In this document: in pieces, positions 44,111-56,201 of the stretch | How positions within the stretch are numbered: the stretch's first letter is position 1 | Layout: each line of letters begins with the position of its first letter | Source of the DNA: Hedera helix | Lineage: Eukaryota; Streptophyta; Magnoliopsida; Apiales; Araliaceae | Direction: 5' to 3' | Length of the DNA: 64,000 nucleotides | NCBI GenBank assembly: GCA_947179155.2 | Contig: OX359284.1 | Span: forward strand, 8,170,432-8,234,431 | Notes under the pieces: model-generated | The model's database searches: none | The model's input: the letters and a program-made list of their open reading frames with translations, nothing else | What the model was told of the DNA's origin: nothing | Translations under genes and position numbers: made by a program

Positions 44111-45722
44111 TCCGCATCCTTCAGCCAAATAAGCTTGCGTGCACTGCGCAGAAAACCCTTTTTTTTTTCTTCCGGCAGAATGTGAACAGTACCCACTTCA
44201 ATTAAAATTATACCTTCAAGTAATATTTAACTCCTCAATAAAAATCCAAAAAAATTACCAATCACTTAATATCAATTTATAATATGAAAATTTAATTTTT
44301 CATGATTTAATATCATTTTTTTTTATAAAAAATTTTACATCACATAAACTACCACAAATCATAACTTTTTGTGTATAACTCCATTTTGAGTGATTTAAAC
44401 TTTGTTTTTCTCATGATTTAATGTTCTATAATATTAGAATATCAAACCTAAGTTTTATAAAAATATTTTTGGTCATAAATTCCAAAACTTGTTTATACAC
44501 TACTAAACACATATTTTTAGCATACAAAATATACCAAAATACAAACCAAGTATATTAAACTCAAGCATGACATAAATATTACCACTACACATTATTAACT
44601 ATATTAGCATGTTTATACTAACATGATAATTTATTTAATTTAAAAGCAAAGCTATATTTAAAATAATCATTACCTTGATTTAATGGCTATTTTCTTTTTT
44701 CTTCCAAAATAGGTAGTATAAGAAGATGGCATGAACTAGCTTAGAACTCCTTCTCCTTCTCTTGCTCTCTCTCAAAATACTTTGCTCTCAAACTCTCTCT
44801 TTTGGAACTTGGAGAAAAATAATGAAGTGCAATATTTACCAATGCAAGTATACTTGTAAAATTACTAGATACACATAATATATCTAATAATCTAGATCAT
44901 GCCCCTAGATGGAAGCTTACACAAGAAATTGGCTAAATGACACATTAGGTGAAAAGAGGGATGGTCCAAGTACTTGAAAAATCAAACAAGCAATCCATTA
45001 ATTAAATAAATGAAAAATAAACTAAAATAAAAACAAAAATCATTTTTTTGTCTCTCTCCACCAAGCATGCTCGGCTGATGGACTTTTGTCCCACAATGAT
45101 TGTCACTTGCTCACTTTTTAAATAAATAATAATTTACATAATTAAATTCCAAATGGGCTCAAACTTTGGGGTTTATTTTAAATACCAATTGGGCTCTAAT
45201 TAAATTGTTTGGGCTACTAATTTGCCAAATTTTATTATTCTTCACTTGGGCCACTAATTGATCCATGTTGGGCTAATTTATTAATTAACACATTAATTAT
45301 TCAATCCATGATTAAATAAATAATTAGATTGAATAAATAATTAAATACTCTAACCTATTAGTATTAAATTACTAAATGGGCTAATAAATATTATTATTAA
45401 TATTTCACATTATTTATATTAATTAATAATTATATTAATTAATTTATTATATTTAATTAACTCATTATATTCAATTTAATTGAATATTTAATTAATAGAA
45501 AACTTACCAATTATTTTTATATTAAAACTTTAGGGTTTGTTCACTAATTTAATAACATATTAGTGACCCCCTTTAATTAATTCTAGTAATTAATTACATA
45601 ATCATTTAATCACGTAATTAATTAATCACATAAAAAGATTTAAATAATCTCGTAAAATTAACTCGTTAGAATTTAAATTAATAATTTAATTAATAATGAC
45701 GTGGAAATTCCAGGACATTACA

Positions 45723-45741
45723 TTCTCCCCCCCCCCCCCTT
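45723..45741 (-). other. Polypurine tract of element C
   Basis: A run of 13 C (G on the minus strand) flanked by purines, directly inside the 3' LTR. The homopolymer is longer than in A. Confidence 0.85.
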
Positions 45742-45775
45742 ATAAAAATTTTGTCCTCGGAATTGTAAAATAAGG

Positions 45776-46162
45776 TTACTCAAATAAAAACGGGTAATTT
45801 GCCTTCATTTCCTCCTCTAGTTCCCACGTAGCTTCTTCAATAGCGTGATTCCTCCAAAGTGCTTTAACCAAATGAATTATCTTATTCCTCAACTTCTGTT
45901 CCTTCCTATCGAGTATCTGGACAGGAATTTCTTCATATGATAAGTCCTTCTCGACTTGAATTGGTTCATAGGATATAACGTGCTTGTAGTCTGGTTTATA
46001 CGGCCGCAACACTGACACATGAAACACATTGTGAATGTGCTCAAGTTCAGGAGGTAATGCTACCTCGTACGCCACTTCACCGACTCGCCTCAAGATTTTG
46101 AACGGTCCTATGAACCTAGGGCTTAGCTTGCCCTTCTTGCCAAAACGGATCTTCCCCTTCTA
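45776..46162 (-). pseudogene. pol: Element C GPF/Y module and chromodomain
   Basis: Follows the integrase after an in-frame TAG (46160-46162, where Trp is expected). Contains RFIGPFKIL, VLRPYKPDY and a chromodomain (ILDRKEQ, ALWRN, ATWELEEE). It ends at a stop just before the polypurine tract and is otherwise open. Confidence 0.88.
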
Positions 46163-47095
46163 GGGAGATACCTTCAGAAATACGAAACTGCCCACATCGA
46201 AGTCCTGCTTTTGGCGATGCAAATCCGCGTACTTCTTTTGACGATCTTGAGCTGCTACCAGTCGATTTCTGATAAGATGTACTGTGTCTGCAGTCTGCTG
46301 TACCATTTCAGGTCCAAGCAGTCTTCGCTCACCAACCTCGTCCCAACACAACGGTGTTCGACACTTTCTTCCATAGAGCGCTTCGTACGGTGGCATGCCA
46401 ATACTAGCGTGATAGCTGTTGTTGTAAGCAAACTCTACCGGTGGCAAATGGTCATCCCAGCTGCCCTTTAAGTCTATCACGACCGCTCGGAGCATATCCT
46501 CTAAAGTCTGAATCGTTCGCTCGCTCTGGCCGTCAGTTTGAGGATGGTACGATGTGCTTAACCTCAATTGTGTCCCCATCCTTGCTTGCAGACTTCTCCA
46601 AAAATTTGACGTGAAGCGTGGATCTCTGTCGGACATAATCGATACCGGCACTCCATGTTGTGACACTATCTCCTTCACATAGAGCTTCGCTAACTGCTCC
46701 AGATTGTACCGTATTCTGATAGGTAGAAAATGAGCTGACTTGGTCAGACGATCCACTATTACCCAGATGACGTCCAAACTTTTATGTGTCGGTGGCAAAC
46801 CCACCACAAAATCCATCGTGATGTGCTCCCACTTCCACTCCGAAATCTCTAGTGGTTGCAGCAGTCTGCTCGGCCGCTGATGCTCTGCTTTAACCCGCTG
46901 GCATGTCAGACATCGACTGACACATTCTGCCACTTCCCTCTTCATATTCGGCCACCAAAAATATTGTCGTAAATCTTGATACATCTTCGTACTTCCGGGA
47001 TGTACTGAGTACCTCGTACTGTGAGCATCCTGAAAAATCTCTTCCCGAAGCTCCGGATCTAACGGTACCCAGACTCTCCCTTCGAACCTTAGCAA
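46160..47095 (-). pseudogene. pol: Element C integrase
   Basis: About 311 codons with the zinc domain (HPGSTKM, CLTCQRVKAEHQ) and a core with all three catalytic residues present: MDFV, SDRDPRF and QSERT. It is preceded by an in-frame TGA near 47141 and closed by TAG 46160, so it is not expressed as part of a full polyprotein. Confidence 0.9.
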
Positions 47096-47140
47096 CCCTG
47101 TGCTATCAATCTTGTACTTAAGCTCCTCACCTTCAGCAAG

Positions 47141-47983
47141 TCACTTCTTAATAATATCACAATCTTCATCCTTTTCCTGAGCCTCTTTGATCTTGTCTAA
47201 TAAAGTCGGGCTTGCTGATACTATAAATAACTCCTCGTCTGTCTCCATCGGATATTTGATCTCCAACTCCAAACATTCGAAATCTCTCACCAACTCTTTC
47301 TGATTTGTTAGCTTCAACAACTTCTCCCTGCCTTTCCTGCTCAAGGCATCTGCTACTACATTGGCCTTGCCCAGATGGTACAGAATCTCACAGTCGTAGT
47401 CTTTGATCAATTCTAACCATCGGCGCTGTCTCATATTCAACTCCTTCTGAGTGAAGATATATTTCAGACTTTTATGATCTGTATATATCTCACACTTCTC
47501 GCCATACAGGTAGTGCCTCCAAATCTTTAAGGCGAAAACTACCGCTGATAACTCCAGGTCATGAGTCGGGTAACCCTTCTCATAATCCTTTAATTGACGT
47601 GACGCATACGCAATGACCTTGTTGTGTTGCATTAGCACACAACCAAGACCCTTATGTGACGCATCACTGTACACAACGAAACCTCCCGTGTCATCCGGTA
47701 AAGCCAATACTGGTGCCTGACTCAACCTCTTCTTCAGCTCCATAAAACTTTCCTCGCACTTTTTCGACCAAATAAACTTCACAGTCTTTCGGGTAAGATT
47801 GGTCAACGGTGATGCTATCTTCGAAAAATCCTGAATGAATCTCCGATAATACCCCGCTAACCCTAAGAAACTCCTGATCTCAGTCGGCGTCTTCGGCTGT
47901 TCCCAATTGATAACTGCCTCCACCTTCGCTAGATCCACCGAAACACCGTCTTTGTCGATTACATGACCTAGAAACTGCACCAT
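47141..47983 (-). pseudogene. pol: Element C RT thumb, RNase H and linker
   Basis: Open from just after a TAG (47984-47986) to a TGA (47141-47143). Motifs: FLGHVI, SFLGLAGYYRRFI, VYSDASHKGLG, DLELSAVVFALK, TDHKSL and QRRWLELIKDYD. Same order as A and B. Confidence 0.9.
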
Positions 47984-48460
47984 CTACAACCAAAATTCAC
48001 ACTTCGAAAACTTGGCGTACAGCTTCTCCCTTCTCAAAGCCTCCAATGCGATCCGTAAATGTTCTGCATGTTCTTCCTCCGTCTTAAAATACACCAATAT
48101 GTCATCAATGAATACGACCACGAACTTGTCCAAGTACTGCTTGAACACTCTGTTCATCATATCCATGAATGCTGCTGGTGCATTCGTCAGTCCAAATGAC
48201 ATTACTAGAAACTCGAAATATCCATAACGAGTTCTGAATGTCGTTTTCGGGATATCCTCCTCCCTCACCTTCAGTTGATAATAACCCGTCCTCAAATCTA
48301 TCTTTGAAAAGTATTTCGCTCCCTTAAGTTGATCAAACAGATCATCAATTCTGGGCAGCGAATACCTGTTCTTAATGGTGACCTTGTTCAACTCCCGGTA
48401 ATTAGTACAAAGCCTCATCGAACCATCCTTCTTCTTTACAACAGAACCGGCGCTCCCCAT
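47984..48460 (-). pseudogene. pol: Element C RT palm
   Basis: Contains NYRELN, IDLRTGYYQ, SFGLTNAPAAFM and the catalytic FIDDILVY. It is joined to the upstream piece by a one-base frame change near 48442, inside the VLFVKKKDG region. Confidence 0.88.
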
Positions 48461-48813
48461 GGTGACACGCTTGGTCTGATGTAACCTTTATCTAGCAGTT
48501 CCTGCAACTGAACCATTAATTCTTTCATTTCTACTAGTGACATACGGTACGGCGCCTTCGATATCAATGCGGTCCCAAGTACCAAATCAATAACAAACTC
48601 CACTTCTCTGTCCGGCGGTAACCCCGGAATCTCATCTGGGAAAACATCAGTGAATTCCCGTACAACAGGTATCTGACTCAGTTCGCCTTCAACACGTCGA
48701 GCATCAACCACATGAGCCAAATAACCTACGCACCCTTTCCTGAGCAACTTTCGTGCTTGCATCATCGTCAGACAACTTGATTGTCTTGGCGATTTACTAC
48801 TGTAAAATATCAC
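48436..48813 (-). pseudogene. pol: Element C protease-RT linker and RT start
   Basis: Reads MMQARKLLRKG, VVREFTDVFPDE, GLPPDREVEFVIDL, APYRM and SPWGAPVL, the usual linker and first RT motif. It is in a different frame from its neighbours on both sides, with breaks near 48825 and 48442. Confidence 0.85.
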
Positions 48814-48991
48814 TTTGACCTATTCGGAGTCTTTAGGTGCACACACTTCTTCTCATAGTCAATAACCGCTCCGTGACTCGATAGCCAATCCATCTCTAGG
48901 ATTACGTCAAACTCCCCCAGACGAATCGGTATCAAATCCACGTTAAGTCTAAACCCTCATAATTCAGCACAACAGTTCCTATGAATGTAGT

Positions 48992-49586
48992 CTACGGGAA
49001 TGATTTCTTTGCTACTTCTACGTTCATAGGGTGTTTTAGCTTTTCTTGAGGTAAATCTAATCTCTTAGCAAAATCTTCATAAACAAAAGAGCAGGTAGCA
49101 CCCGAATCAAACAATACATATGCATTAATATCATTGATCGGGATGATACCTGACACCACGTCCTTGGAGTCGACTGCATCCTGCACAGTCATGTTGAAGG
49201 TGCGCGTTGTGGGTCGGTTAGCCTGGCTAGCTGGCCCTCCAATGTTCAGCCTGTTGTTGTTGTTGTTGTTGTTGCCTCTGTTGCCACTCCCAACATCTCC
49301 CTTCCTCTTTGGGCAGTCCTTGGCATGATGATCGGTTGCTCCACAAGAAAAACATACTCCTTTCATCTTTTTCGGGCATTGTGGAGCCATGTGTCCCGGC
49401 TGCCCACAGCTATAACAAACACTATTTCCTTTCAAGCATTCGCCCGTGTGGTTCTTACCACAATTGTTGCATCTGCCAACCTTCTAAGTCTCTCCCCCGG
49501 GTTTGCTGCCTCCAGTCGATTGACTCTCATTCCATTTCCTTTTATAGGGATTATTGTCTCCGCTGCTTCCCGTCTTCTGCCCTTCA
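48992..49586 (-). pseudogene. gag: Element C end of gag (zinc knuckles) and protease
   Basis: The minus-strand frame starts at the inverted-LTR junction with basic, Asn/Ser-rich Gag linker. It has an in-frame stop near 49485, then three zinc-knuckle clusters (CNNCGKNH, CYSCGQPGH, CFSCGATDH). An Asn homopolymer follows (AAC repeats near 49255-49280), then protease LFDSGATCSFV (near 49080-49110). The protease frame is lost at 48992. The capsid core is absent. Confidence 0.88.
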
Positions 49587-51149
49587 TGTAATGTCCTAGA
49601 ATTTCCACGTCATTATTAATTAAATTATTAATTTAATTTTCAACGAGTTAGTTTTACGAAATTATTTAAATCTTTTTATGTGATTAATTAATTACGTAAT
49701 TAAATGATTATGTAATTAATTACTAGAATTAATTAAAGGGGGTCACTAATATGTTATTAAATTAGTGAACAAACCCTAAAGTTTTAATATCAAAATAATT
49801 GATAAGTTTCCTATTAATTAAATATTCAATTAAATTGAATATAATGAGTTAATTAAATATAATAAATTAATTAATATAATTATTAATTAATGTAAATAAT
49901 GTGAAATATTAATAATAATATTTACTAGTCCATTTAGTAATTTAATACTAATGGGTTAGAGTATTTAATTATTTATTCAATCTAATTATTTATTTAATCA
50001 TGGATTGAATAATTAATGTGTAAATTATTTAATTAGCCCAACATGGATCAATTAGTAGCCCAAGTGAAGAATAATAAAAGTTGGCAAACTAGTGGCCCAA
50101 ACAATTTAATTAGAGCCCAATTGGTATTTTAAATAAAGCTCAATGCTTGGCCCACTTGAAAAATATTTTATGAAACTATTATTTATTTAAAAAGTGACTT
50201 GTGTCAATCATTTTGGGACAAGAAGACTTCCAGCCGCGTGGGAGAGGAAGAGGAATTGAGATGATTTTTGTTTTCTTTTATTTTTCATTTTTTTATATTA
50301 GGGATTTCTTGTTTGATTTTTCAAGTACATAGACCATTCATCTTTTCACCTAATGTGTCATTTAGCCATTTCTTGTGTAAGTTGTCATTTAGGGGCATGG
50401 TCTAGATTACTAGATATATTATGTGTATCTAATAATTTTGCAAGTATACTTGCATTGGTAAATATTGCACTTCATTATTTTTCTCCAAGTTTCAAAAGAG
50501 AGAGTTTGAGAGCAAAGTATTTTGAGAGAGAGCAAAAGAAGGAGAAGGAGTTCTAAGCTAGTTCATGTCATCTTCTTATACTACCTATTTTGGAAGAAAA
50601 AGGAAAATAACCATTAAATCAAGGTAATGGTTATTTTAAATATAGCTTTGCTTTTAAATTAAATAAATTTTCATGCTAGTATAAACATGTTAATATAATT
50701 AATAATGTGTAGTAGTAATATTTATGTCATGCTTGAGTTTAATATGCTTGGTTTGTATTTTGGTATATTTTGTATGCTAAAAATATGTGTTTAGTAGTGT
50801 ATAAACAAGTCTTGGAATTTATGACCAAAAATATTTTTATAAAACTTAGGTTTGATGTTCTAAGATTATAGAACATTAAATCATGAGAAAAACAAAGTTT
50901 GAATAACTTAAAATGGAGTTATACACAAAAAGTTATGATTTGTGAAAGTTTATGTGATGTAAAAAATTTTATAAAAAAAAATTATATTAAATCATGAAAA
51001 ATTAATTTTTCATGTTATAAATTGATATAAGGTAATTGGTAAATTTTTTGGATTTTTATTGAGAAGTTAAAGCTTACTTGATGATATATTTTTATTAAAG
51101 TGTGTATTGCCGGAACACTGTTCACATTCTGCAAAGGGGGAGAAAAAAA

Positions 51150-51315
51150 AAGTGTTTCCGCGCAATGTGCGCAAGCTTTTTGGCCGTCGGACGCGGAGCC
51201 AAAACGACGGCATTTAGTATAAGAAAAGTTACTCTGTGCGATATGCGCGGAAGCCAGCAGCCGGGTCTCCAAAACGGCACCGTTTTGGGTCTGCTTACGG
51301 CTTAACGCGCGCAAT
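51150..51315. repeat. GC-rich island in the inverted LTR C
   Basis: CCGCGCAATGTGCGC, AAAACGACGGCATT, CCAAAACGGCACCGTTTTGG (about 51269-51288) and GCGCGCAATGCAC. It is a decayed counterpart of 43965-44110, but the AAAACGGCACCGTTTT near-palindrome is kept. Confidence 0.7.
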
Positions 51316-51589
51316 GCACAAGCAAAAGTTTCTGGCGAAATTACTAAACTACCCCTTCGTTCGTTTTTCGGCAAAATTACTATTTTGCCCTCGGATCAGT
51401 TTTCAACTTAATTACAGAAATGTCATTCGGGTTAATTTTAATTAATTTAAATATTTGAAAATTAATTTAAAATTATAACAAAAATAATAATAATACAAAA
51501 TGATATTGGGGAAGATATTTTTCATTAAGTTTAATATTTAAATATTTTAAATATTAATCTAGTTAGCTAAATCATGGTTAAGTTGAATA

Positions 51590-52150
51590 AATTTATTATT
51601 TAAAATGTTAATAATAAATAAAGGCGATAAATTAGCAATTATTATTTAATTCCTATTAAATAATAATTAAAGAGAAATAAAAATTTATAAATTAATTATT
51701 TATTATTTATATATTATTATATAATAAATAAGGATAATTAAGTAATTAATTATTATTTAATTAGCATTAAAAAACGTTTAATGGAAATTAAGTTATTAGA
51801 TTAATAATTTATTATTTAATTTAAATAATAAATAAGGATGAATTGATTATTATTTAACCTTAAATAATAATTAAAATTAATTAAATAATTAATTATTATT
51901 TAATCGACATTAAATAATAATTAAAGAGGATTAAAATTAGTAAACTATTATTTAATTTCCTTAAATTAAATAATAGGTAAGGTTAATTACTTAGTTAATT
52001 ATTAGTTGATTAATATTAAATTAAAGAAGGTTAAAATTAAATCAATAATTATTTATTATTTAATTATTATTAAATAATAAGTAAGTACAATTAGTTATTA
52101 TTTATTTTAAATAATAACTAAAATTAATTAATTAAATTCTATTTAATCAA
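51590..52150. repeat. AT-rich palindromic repeats in inverted LTR C
   Basis: Counterpart of 43080-43740, with partial differences in unit content. Confidence 0.7.
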
Positions 52151-53428
52151 GATTAAATAGTAATTAATTAGAGATTGAGATAATAAAATAATTTGAATTT
52201 AATTATGATTTAATTAAACAATTGTAATAAGTTGTTTAAAGGTTTAATAAGTGTCTAACATTTAAGAAAAATATTTTTTAACTTATTAAATTATTAAACT
52301 AATATGATTGAGGGTCTATAAGGTTAATAATATTATTTTGACTTATGTAAATTATGTGTTAGTACTTATGTGTGGTAGATAAGTTCCTTAGTGAGCGTAT
52401 AGTTGTGCAAATACGTCGTGCTAATTATTAGGCCAACTTTATTAATGTTAGGTCTTTCAAAGCCAGTTAGTTAAAGCTAGACATTTATTGTAGCTGAGCA
52501 GACATGCAAGTTCCTTATCTCTAAACTCATTTCATTGAGCAAATTATTTATTTAAGCTTGAACTGTTATTTCCAAGCATGCTTTGAGTGGTTTAATTACT
52601 TTACAATTATTCCACATCGATATTATTGTTATTCGCACGTGTTGCACTTGATATCGTACAATCCTTGACTTGTACTTAATTATTGTTCTACCGTTTAAAG
52701 AACTGTTCAAAGTAGGTCTAAGCCATTGTTCGGCTAGACATTTATGTTAAAGATTTTAAAAGCTATCCAAATCATTGAAGATGCGGATTCTTAGACTATT
52801 ATGAACACCCCTTTATTATAGGGGAGTACCCTGTATCTAATATCAGGTACAAAATACGAAAATTAAATGTTATGCATACACATATTGTACTGAGGCTGAT
52901 CCCCTCGGGTACATATTTCTGGTAGTAACCATTGGGTCAACCTGCTATTGACTCGAGTGGATATTTATAGTTCATAGTCTATTTGACTACCTTGATTTTA
53001 AAAGCAAACCATTATTCCTGCTTATGTTATTCATATTGTTGAATTGTCCAGCTATTCCCTTTCATTCATGATATATTGTTTCTTGTTGTTATTTAAACTT
53101 GTTGAGCAAACTAGTTGCTCACCCTTGCTATATCATGAAACCTTATTGCAGTGCAACCCGAGACCTCTGGGAAGAACAAGGGTAAAGGAAAGATGATGTG
53201 ATAGACTTCAGGATGCAGCATTTTAGTTAATTAAATTACTTGTTCTGTAATATAAACCCTAAGTACTTTATTAAGGGTATTTGTGTACTTTTGTGTAAGG
53301 TTATCGTATCTTGGGACTAGTAACACCTTTTGAATGAACAACATATGTTTATTATTCCGCATTTAGTTATTGTATGTTATTTAGAGGTGAATGTTTGTAT
53401 TGATTCGTGATGACCGGACCCGAATTTG

Positions 53429-53721
53429 AAGTCGAAGCCTTAATACGTATTGAGATCGGGATACCTTCATCCAAAGTTCAAAGTTTTGACAAAATTCTCA
53501 ATAATGAGGGACTTCGGCAAAACTTAGATATGCTAGAAGAGGAACATGATGCAATGGTGCTCAGACTAGCTACTCATCAACAACACATTACAAGGCACTT
53601 TAATAGAAGTGTAAAAAATAGATCATTTAATATAGGCGATCTGGTCCTTCGGCAGGCCAAAGCCTCAACACCTCGAGAGACTGAAAACTTCTTACACTTT
53701 ACCTTTGTGTTGCTGTTTTGA
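53429..53721 (+). pseudogene. pol: Tat-lineage integrase C-terminal remnant
   Basis: About 90 codons in one frame with RIEIGIPSSKV, LRQNLDMLEEEHDAM and FNIGDLVLRQ, the integrase tail typical of Tat elements, ending shortly after in a stop. It continues the pol remnant at 19831-21567. The integrase catalytic part between them (roughly 150 codons) is absent from both edges and must have been deleted when LTR F or element C arrived, or later. Confidence 0.8.
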
Positions 53722-53990
53722 TACATTCTAGTTAAATTCACCCTCTAGCCTTACCATCAATTTATTAGATAAGGCTAGGGGGGCAAGAAAGTATAAGTAA
53801 ATAGTAATACACTTAGAACAGTAAGACTTAACTCATGACAAAAGATAGTAAAATAACATTAACAAGTACTTGATCACATTAGCAAAAATAATAGTTTAGC
53901 TCACCGGGGTACAAAATTCATCAACAAAACATAGATGTAGTTACTCATTAGAAATAAATATCCCGAGCTTATTAGGATCATGACCTTTCT
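53722..53990. other. Non-coding part of the Tat element
   Basis: Spacer between the integrase tail and the end of the antisense ORF. I see no feature except a short CCTAGCC/GGCTAGG-type dyad near 53745-53780. Confidence 0.5.
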
Positions 53991-56044
53991 TTCTGGCGAG
54001 CTCTCGGGCAAATTCAAAACCATCATTAAACTCATTCACCACAGCAGCATAGAAATCTTTGTGAAAGTCATCCATGCTTTAAACTCCTCGATAACTTTCT
54101 GCCGAAGCTCAAGAGTTAGCATACTCGGGGAAGTAGAAGCAATAGGACCCTTCAATCAATCGACCTCCTTTGTAGCCCAACCTTGAACGATCATCTCGAT
54201 GTTCTTTTTAAGATTTTTCATCTAATCAGTATGAAGCTTGATGACGTTCTCCGATTAGTCCAGGAGCTCCTTCTGGTTTCAAGCTCTTGGTTGTTCTTCT
54301 CAAGTGTCAGCCATATACCTTCCTCGGCTTCGCTCCTTTTAATAGCCTCCTCGGCGAGTGCTTCTCTTTTTACCTTTTTCTCCTCGGTGATTTTTAGTTG
54401 ATCCTTCAAGTCGCTCATCTCTTTATTCCTCTTGGCTTTCTCCTTCTGCATCTCTTCATAATCATTCTTCATGATATAGAAGGCATCGTGTTGAGCAAGC
54501 AGCTAATTACGGATCTTTTCTTTATTCTGTTTCACCTCGGAACATTCTTTGGAGGTCTCTTCCAGTTTTTGCTCCAGAGCTTTCTGCTCATTGGACACTC
54601 GTAGAAGAACGACGTTACCTTGAAAAGAGACATTCAGGCTTTAAAGAATGATAAGAAAAACAAATAATGAGCTGATAGGTGATGAAGCCATACATTTGCA
54701 TGAAAAGAGAATAACATCTCCATAAACGCTTCAAGTCTGCCTTTTCGAAGCCCATCATATCGAAAAGAATCATTGAGGAACCCAAGTAATTAAAATTTGG
54801 TTCTCTATCTGCCTTTACTTCTTTAGTTGCTACCAAAGGATCAGCAGATCTTTTCTGTTTTTTCTTTAGAGGCTCTACTTCCTCCGTGGCAGAAGATTCG
54901 ATATCGAGAGGAGAAGGTACTAGAGGCTCCTTCTCTTATCCCACCATGGCTAACCCAACATTTGAGGTGCTCGGGGACTCCTCGACAAAAGGAACCAGTT
55001 CAACTCCCACCCCAACCGAAGAACGGAACACCAGTTTCTTCCTCTTAAACCTAGGTCTATCTGGCCTCTATTCCTCAAGTGTTATCAGCTCTTCCCTTGC
55101 CTTCTTGGTAAATTCCTCCAAATGGGAGGATCCGACAGTTCCCGTAACATTGGTCGTTGCCATGGTTGGACCTTTGGAGCCCATGGCCTATAAACCTCGG
55201 GCAGCTTTTACCTTTTCAACACCACTTAGTTTAATCCTCGGGACTTCAGTAGCTTCCTGTATAACCTTGTTGTCAAGATTCTTCCCTTGATTGGCCACTT
55301 CAAAGAAAATAAATTGAAGGGTTAGTGCTCTATCAGATCTAGAGTAAACAAGTCACATAATACATATAAGGCAAATTTACAGCCAAAAGAATATAACCAG
55401 GCTTGATCATTAAAGAGATAGCGGTCCCACTTCACCGAAGGTCTCTTAGAATACAAAACTTCAAACACCTCCAACCTCACTTGTGATATTCGATTGGGAT
55501 TCAACTGGTCTTTGTTCAGGTTCGACCAAGGTCCGACCAACTCAATGTCCGACCCTTAATAAAGAACCAGTCCCCATGCCACCTTTTATTACTCGAAGGG
55601 GGTGTCCATTAAGGTTTCCCTACCGACGTTTTTTATTATTTGGGGAAATCCTTTCTCCTTATTATTTGTGATAGAGAAAAATTGAAAGAAGAAATCTAGG
55701 GACAAAGTGATGGACTTAGATGCACAAAAAACGATAAAACTGTTCAGGTGAATGAAAGAATTGGGGGATAATTGATTTAAGCAAAGCCCACTCGTGTGTA
55801 GCAGTTCGACCATAAACGGGCGAAGAGGAAATAGGACCCCGAAGAGAAGGAGTTGCTGATGAATTGGAACTTCAGGTCTCCTAATCTCATATGAATCCGG
55901 GATATAAAATTTTGTCTTTAATAAATCAAAATGTTGAGTTCGAATTGAAAAGGGAATGTTGGTTACTCTGTACATAAGGGTAAAATATTTGGTCCTATTG
56001 TACTCTTCTACATCCCTCATCCGCTCAATAACTACCGTTTCCAT
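53991..56044 (-). pseudogene. Antisense ORF of the Tat element (Transposase_28-like), degraded
   Basis: Minus-strand coding remnant downstream of pol. The first part (56044-55589) reads FYIPDSYEIRRP, LFPLRPFMVELL and LNQLSPNSF, matching the plant 'putative gypsy-type transposase' family (PF04195). In Tat-lineage elements this family is carried antisense in the 3' region. Further remnants follow: 55540-55322 with basic/aromatic sequence, 55290-54615 acidic and Ser-rich with a KKKQKRS basic patch, and 54472-54218 a Lys/Glu-rich coiled coil. Several stops and frameshifts break it. Its function in the family is unknown despite the name; no transposase chemistry is evident. Confidence 0.7.
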
Positions 56045-56201
56045 GGCAGACCCTCTGGGGTCCCTGACTCAGCAATACTAACCTCGTTTTTAACTTTGGA
56101 AGGCGAAGCATGTGCTCCCTAAGTTCTAGTACTCTTAACCATTTCAAAACTTAGAGACGGGATGATAGGGAACTTACTTGAAGCTAGAAGAAGATCGACA
56201 T
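56045..56201. other. Tat element flank before the E array
   Basis: Short sequence upstream of the antisense ORF start, up to the first E LTR. The last five bases, GACAT, are the candidate left target duplication of E; the right partner is beyond the window. Confidence 0.5.

Larger units (their letters stand above)
41831..45722 (-). mobile_element. 3' LTR of element C
   Basis: 3892 bp, TGTAATGTCC to GGGGGCGTCACA on the minus strand. It has an AT-rich palindromic tract (about 43080-43740) and a GC-rich dyad island (43965-44110). It is the inverted partner of 49587-53428, with about 3% difference over the 320 bp I compared. The left flank is CTAGG. Confidence 0.9.
41831..49586 (-). mobile_element. 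Element C: chromovirus lacking its 5' end
   Basis: On the minus strand it keeps the zinc-knuckle end of gag, protease, RT, RNase H, integrase, chromodomain, polypurine tract and the 3' LTR (45722-41831). It lacks the 5' LTR, primer site and most of gag. Instead the U3 end of an inverted LTR of the same family joins gag at 49586/49587. Protein motifs are very close to element A, while the LTRs of A and C differ widely. It has three in-frame stops in pol and two or more frameshifts. The integrase catalytic triad is intact in codons. Confidence 0.9.
49587..53428 (+). mobile_element. Inverted second LTR of the C family
   Basis: Starts TGTAATGTCC, fused to gag of element C, and runs 3842 bp in plus orientation, matching the reverse complement of 41831-45722 throughout. 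It stops at CCCGAATTTG (53428), about 11 bp short of the normal terminus, and has a short deletion near 53420. No primer site follows; the Tat integrase tail begins at once. It contains its own GC island (51150-51315) and AT palindromic tract (51590-52150). Confidence 0.9.

Noticed and set aside
41831..53428. DNA transposon with 3.8-kb terminal inverted repeats
   Set aside because: The arms are LTRs with TG...CA-type ends, a polypurine tract abuts one arm, and the interior is chromovirus gag-pol. The inverted arms are an LTR rearrangement.
55589..56044. Host gene or DNA-transposon transposase suggested by the Transposase_28-like domain
   Set aside because: Its position, antisense to and downstream of Tat pol, fits the known antisense ORF of that lineage better.
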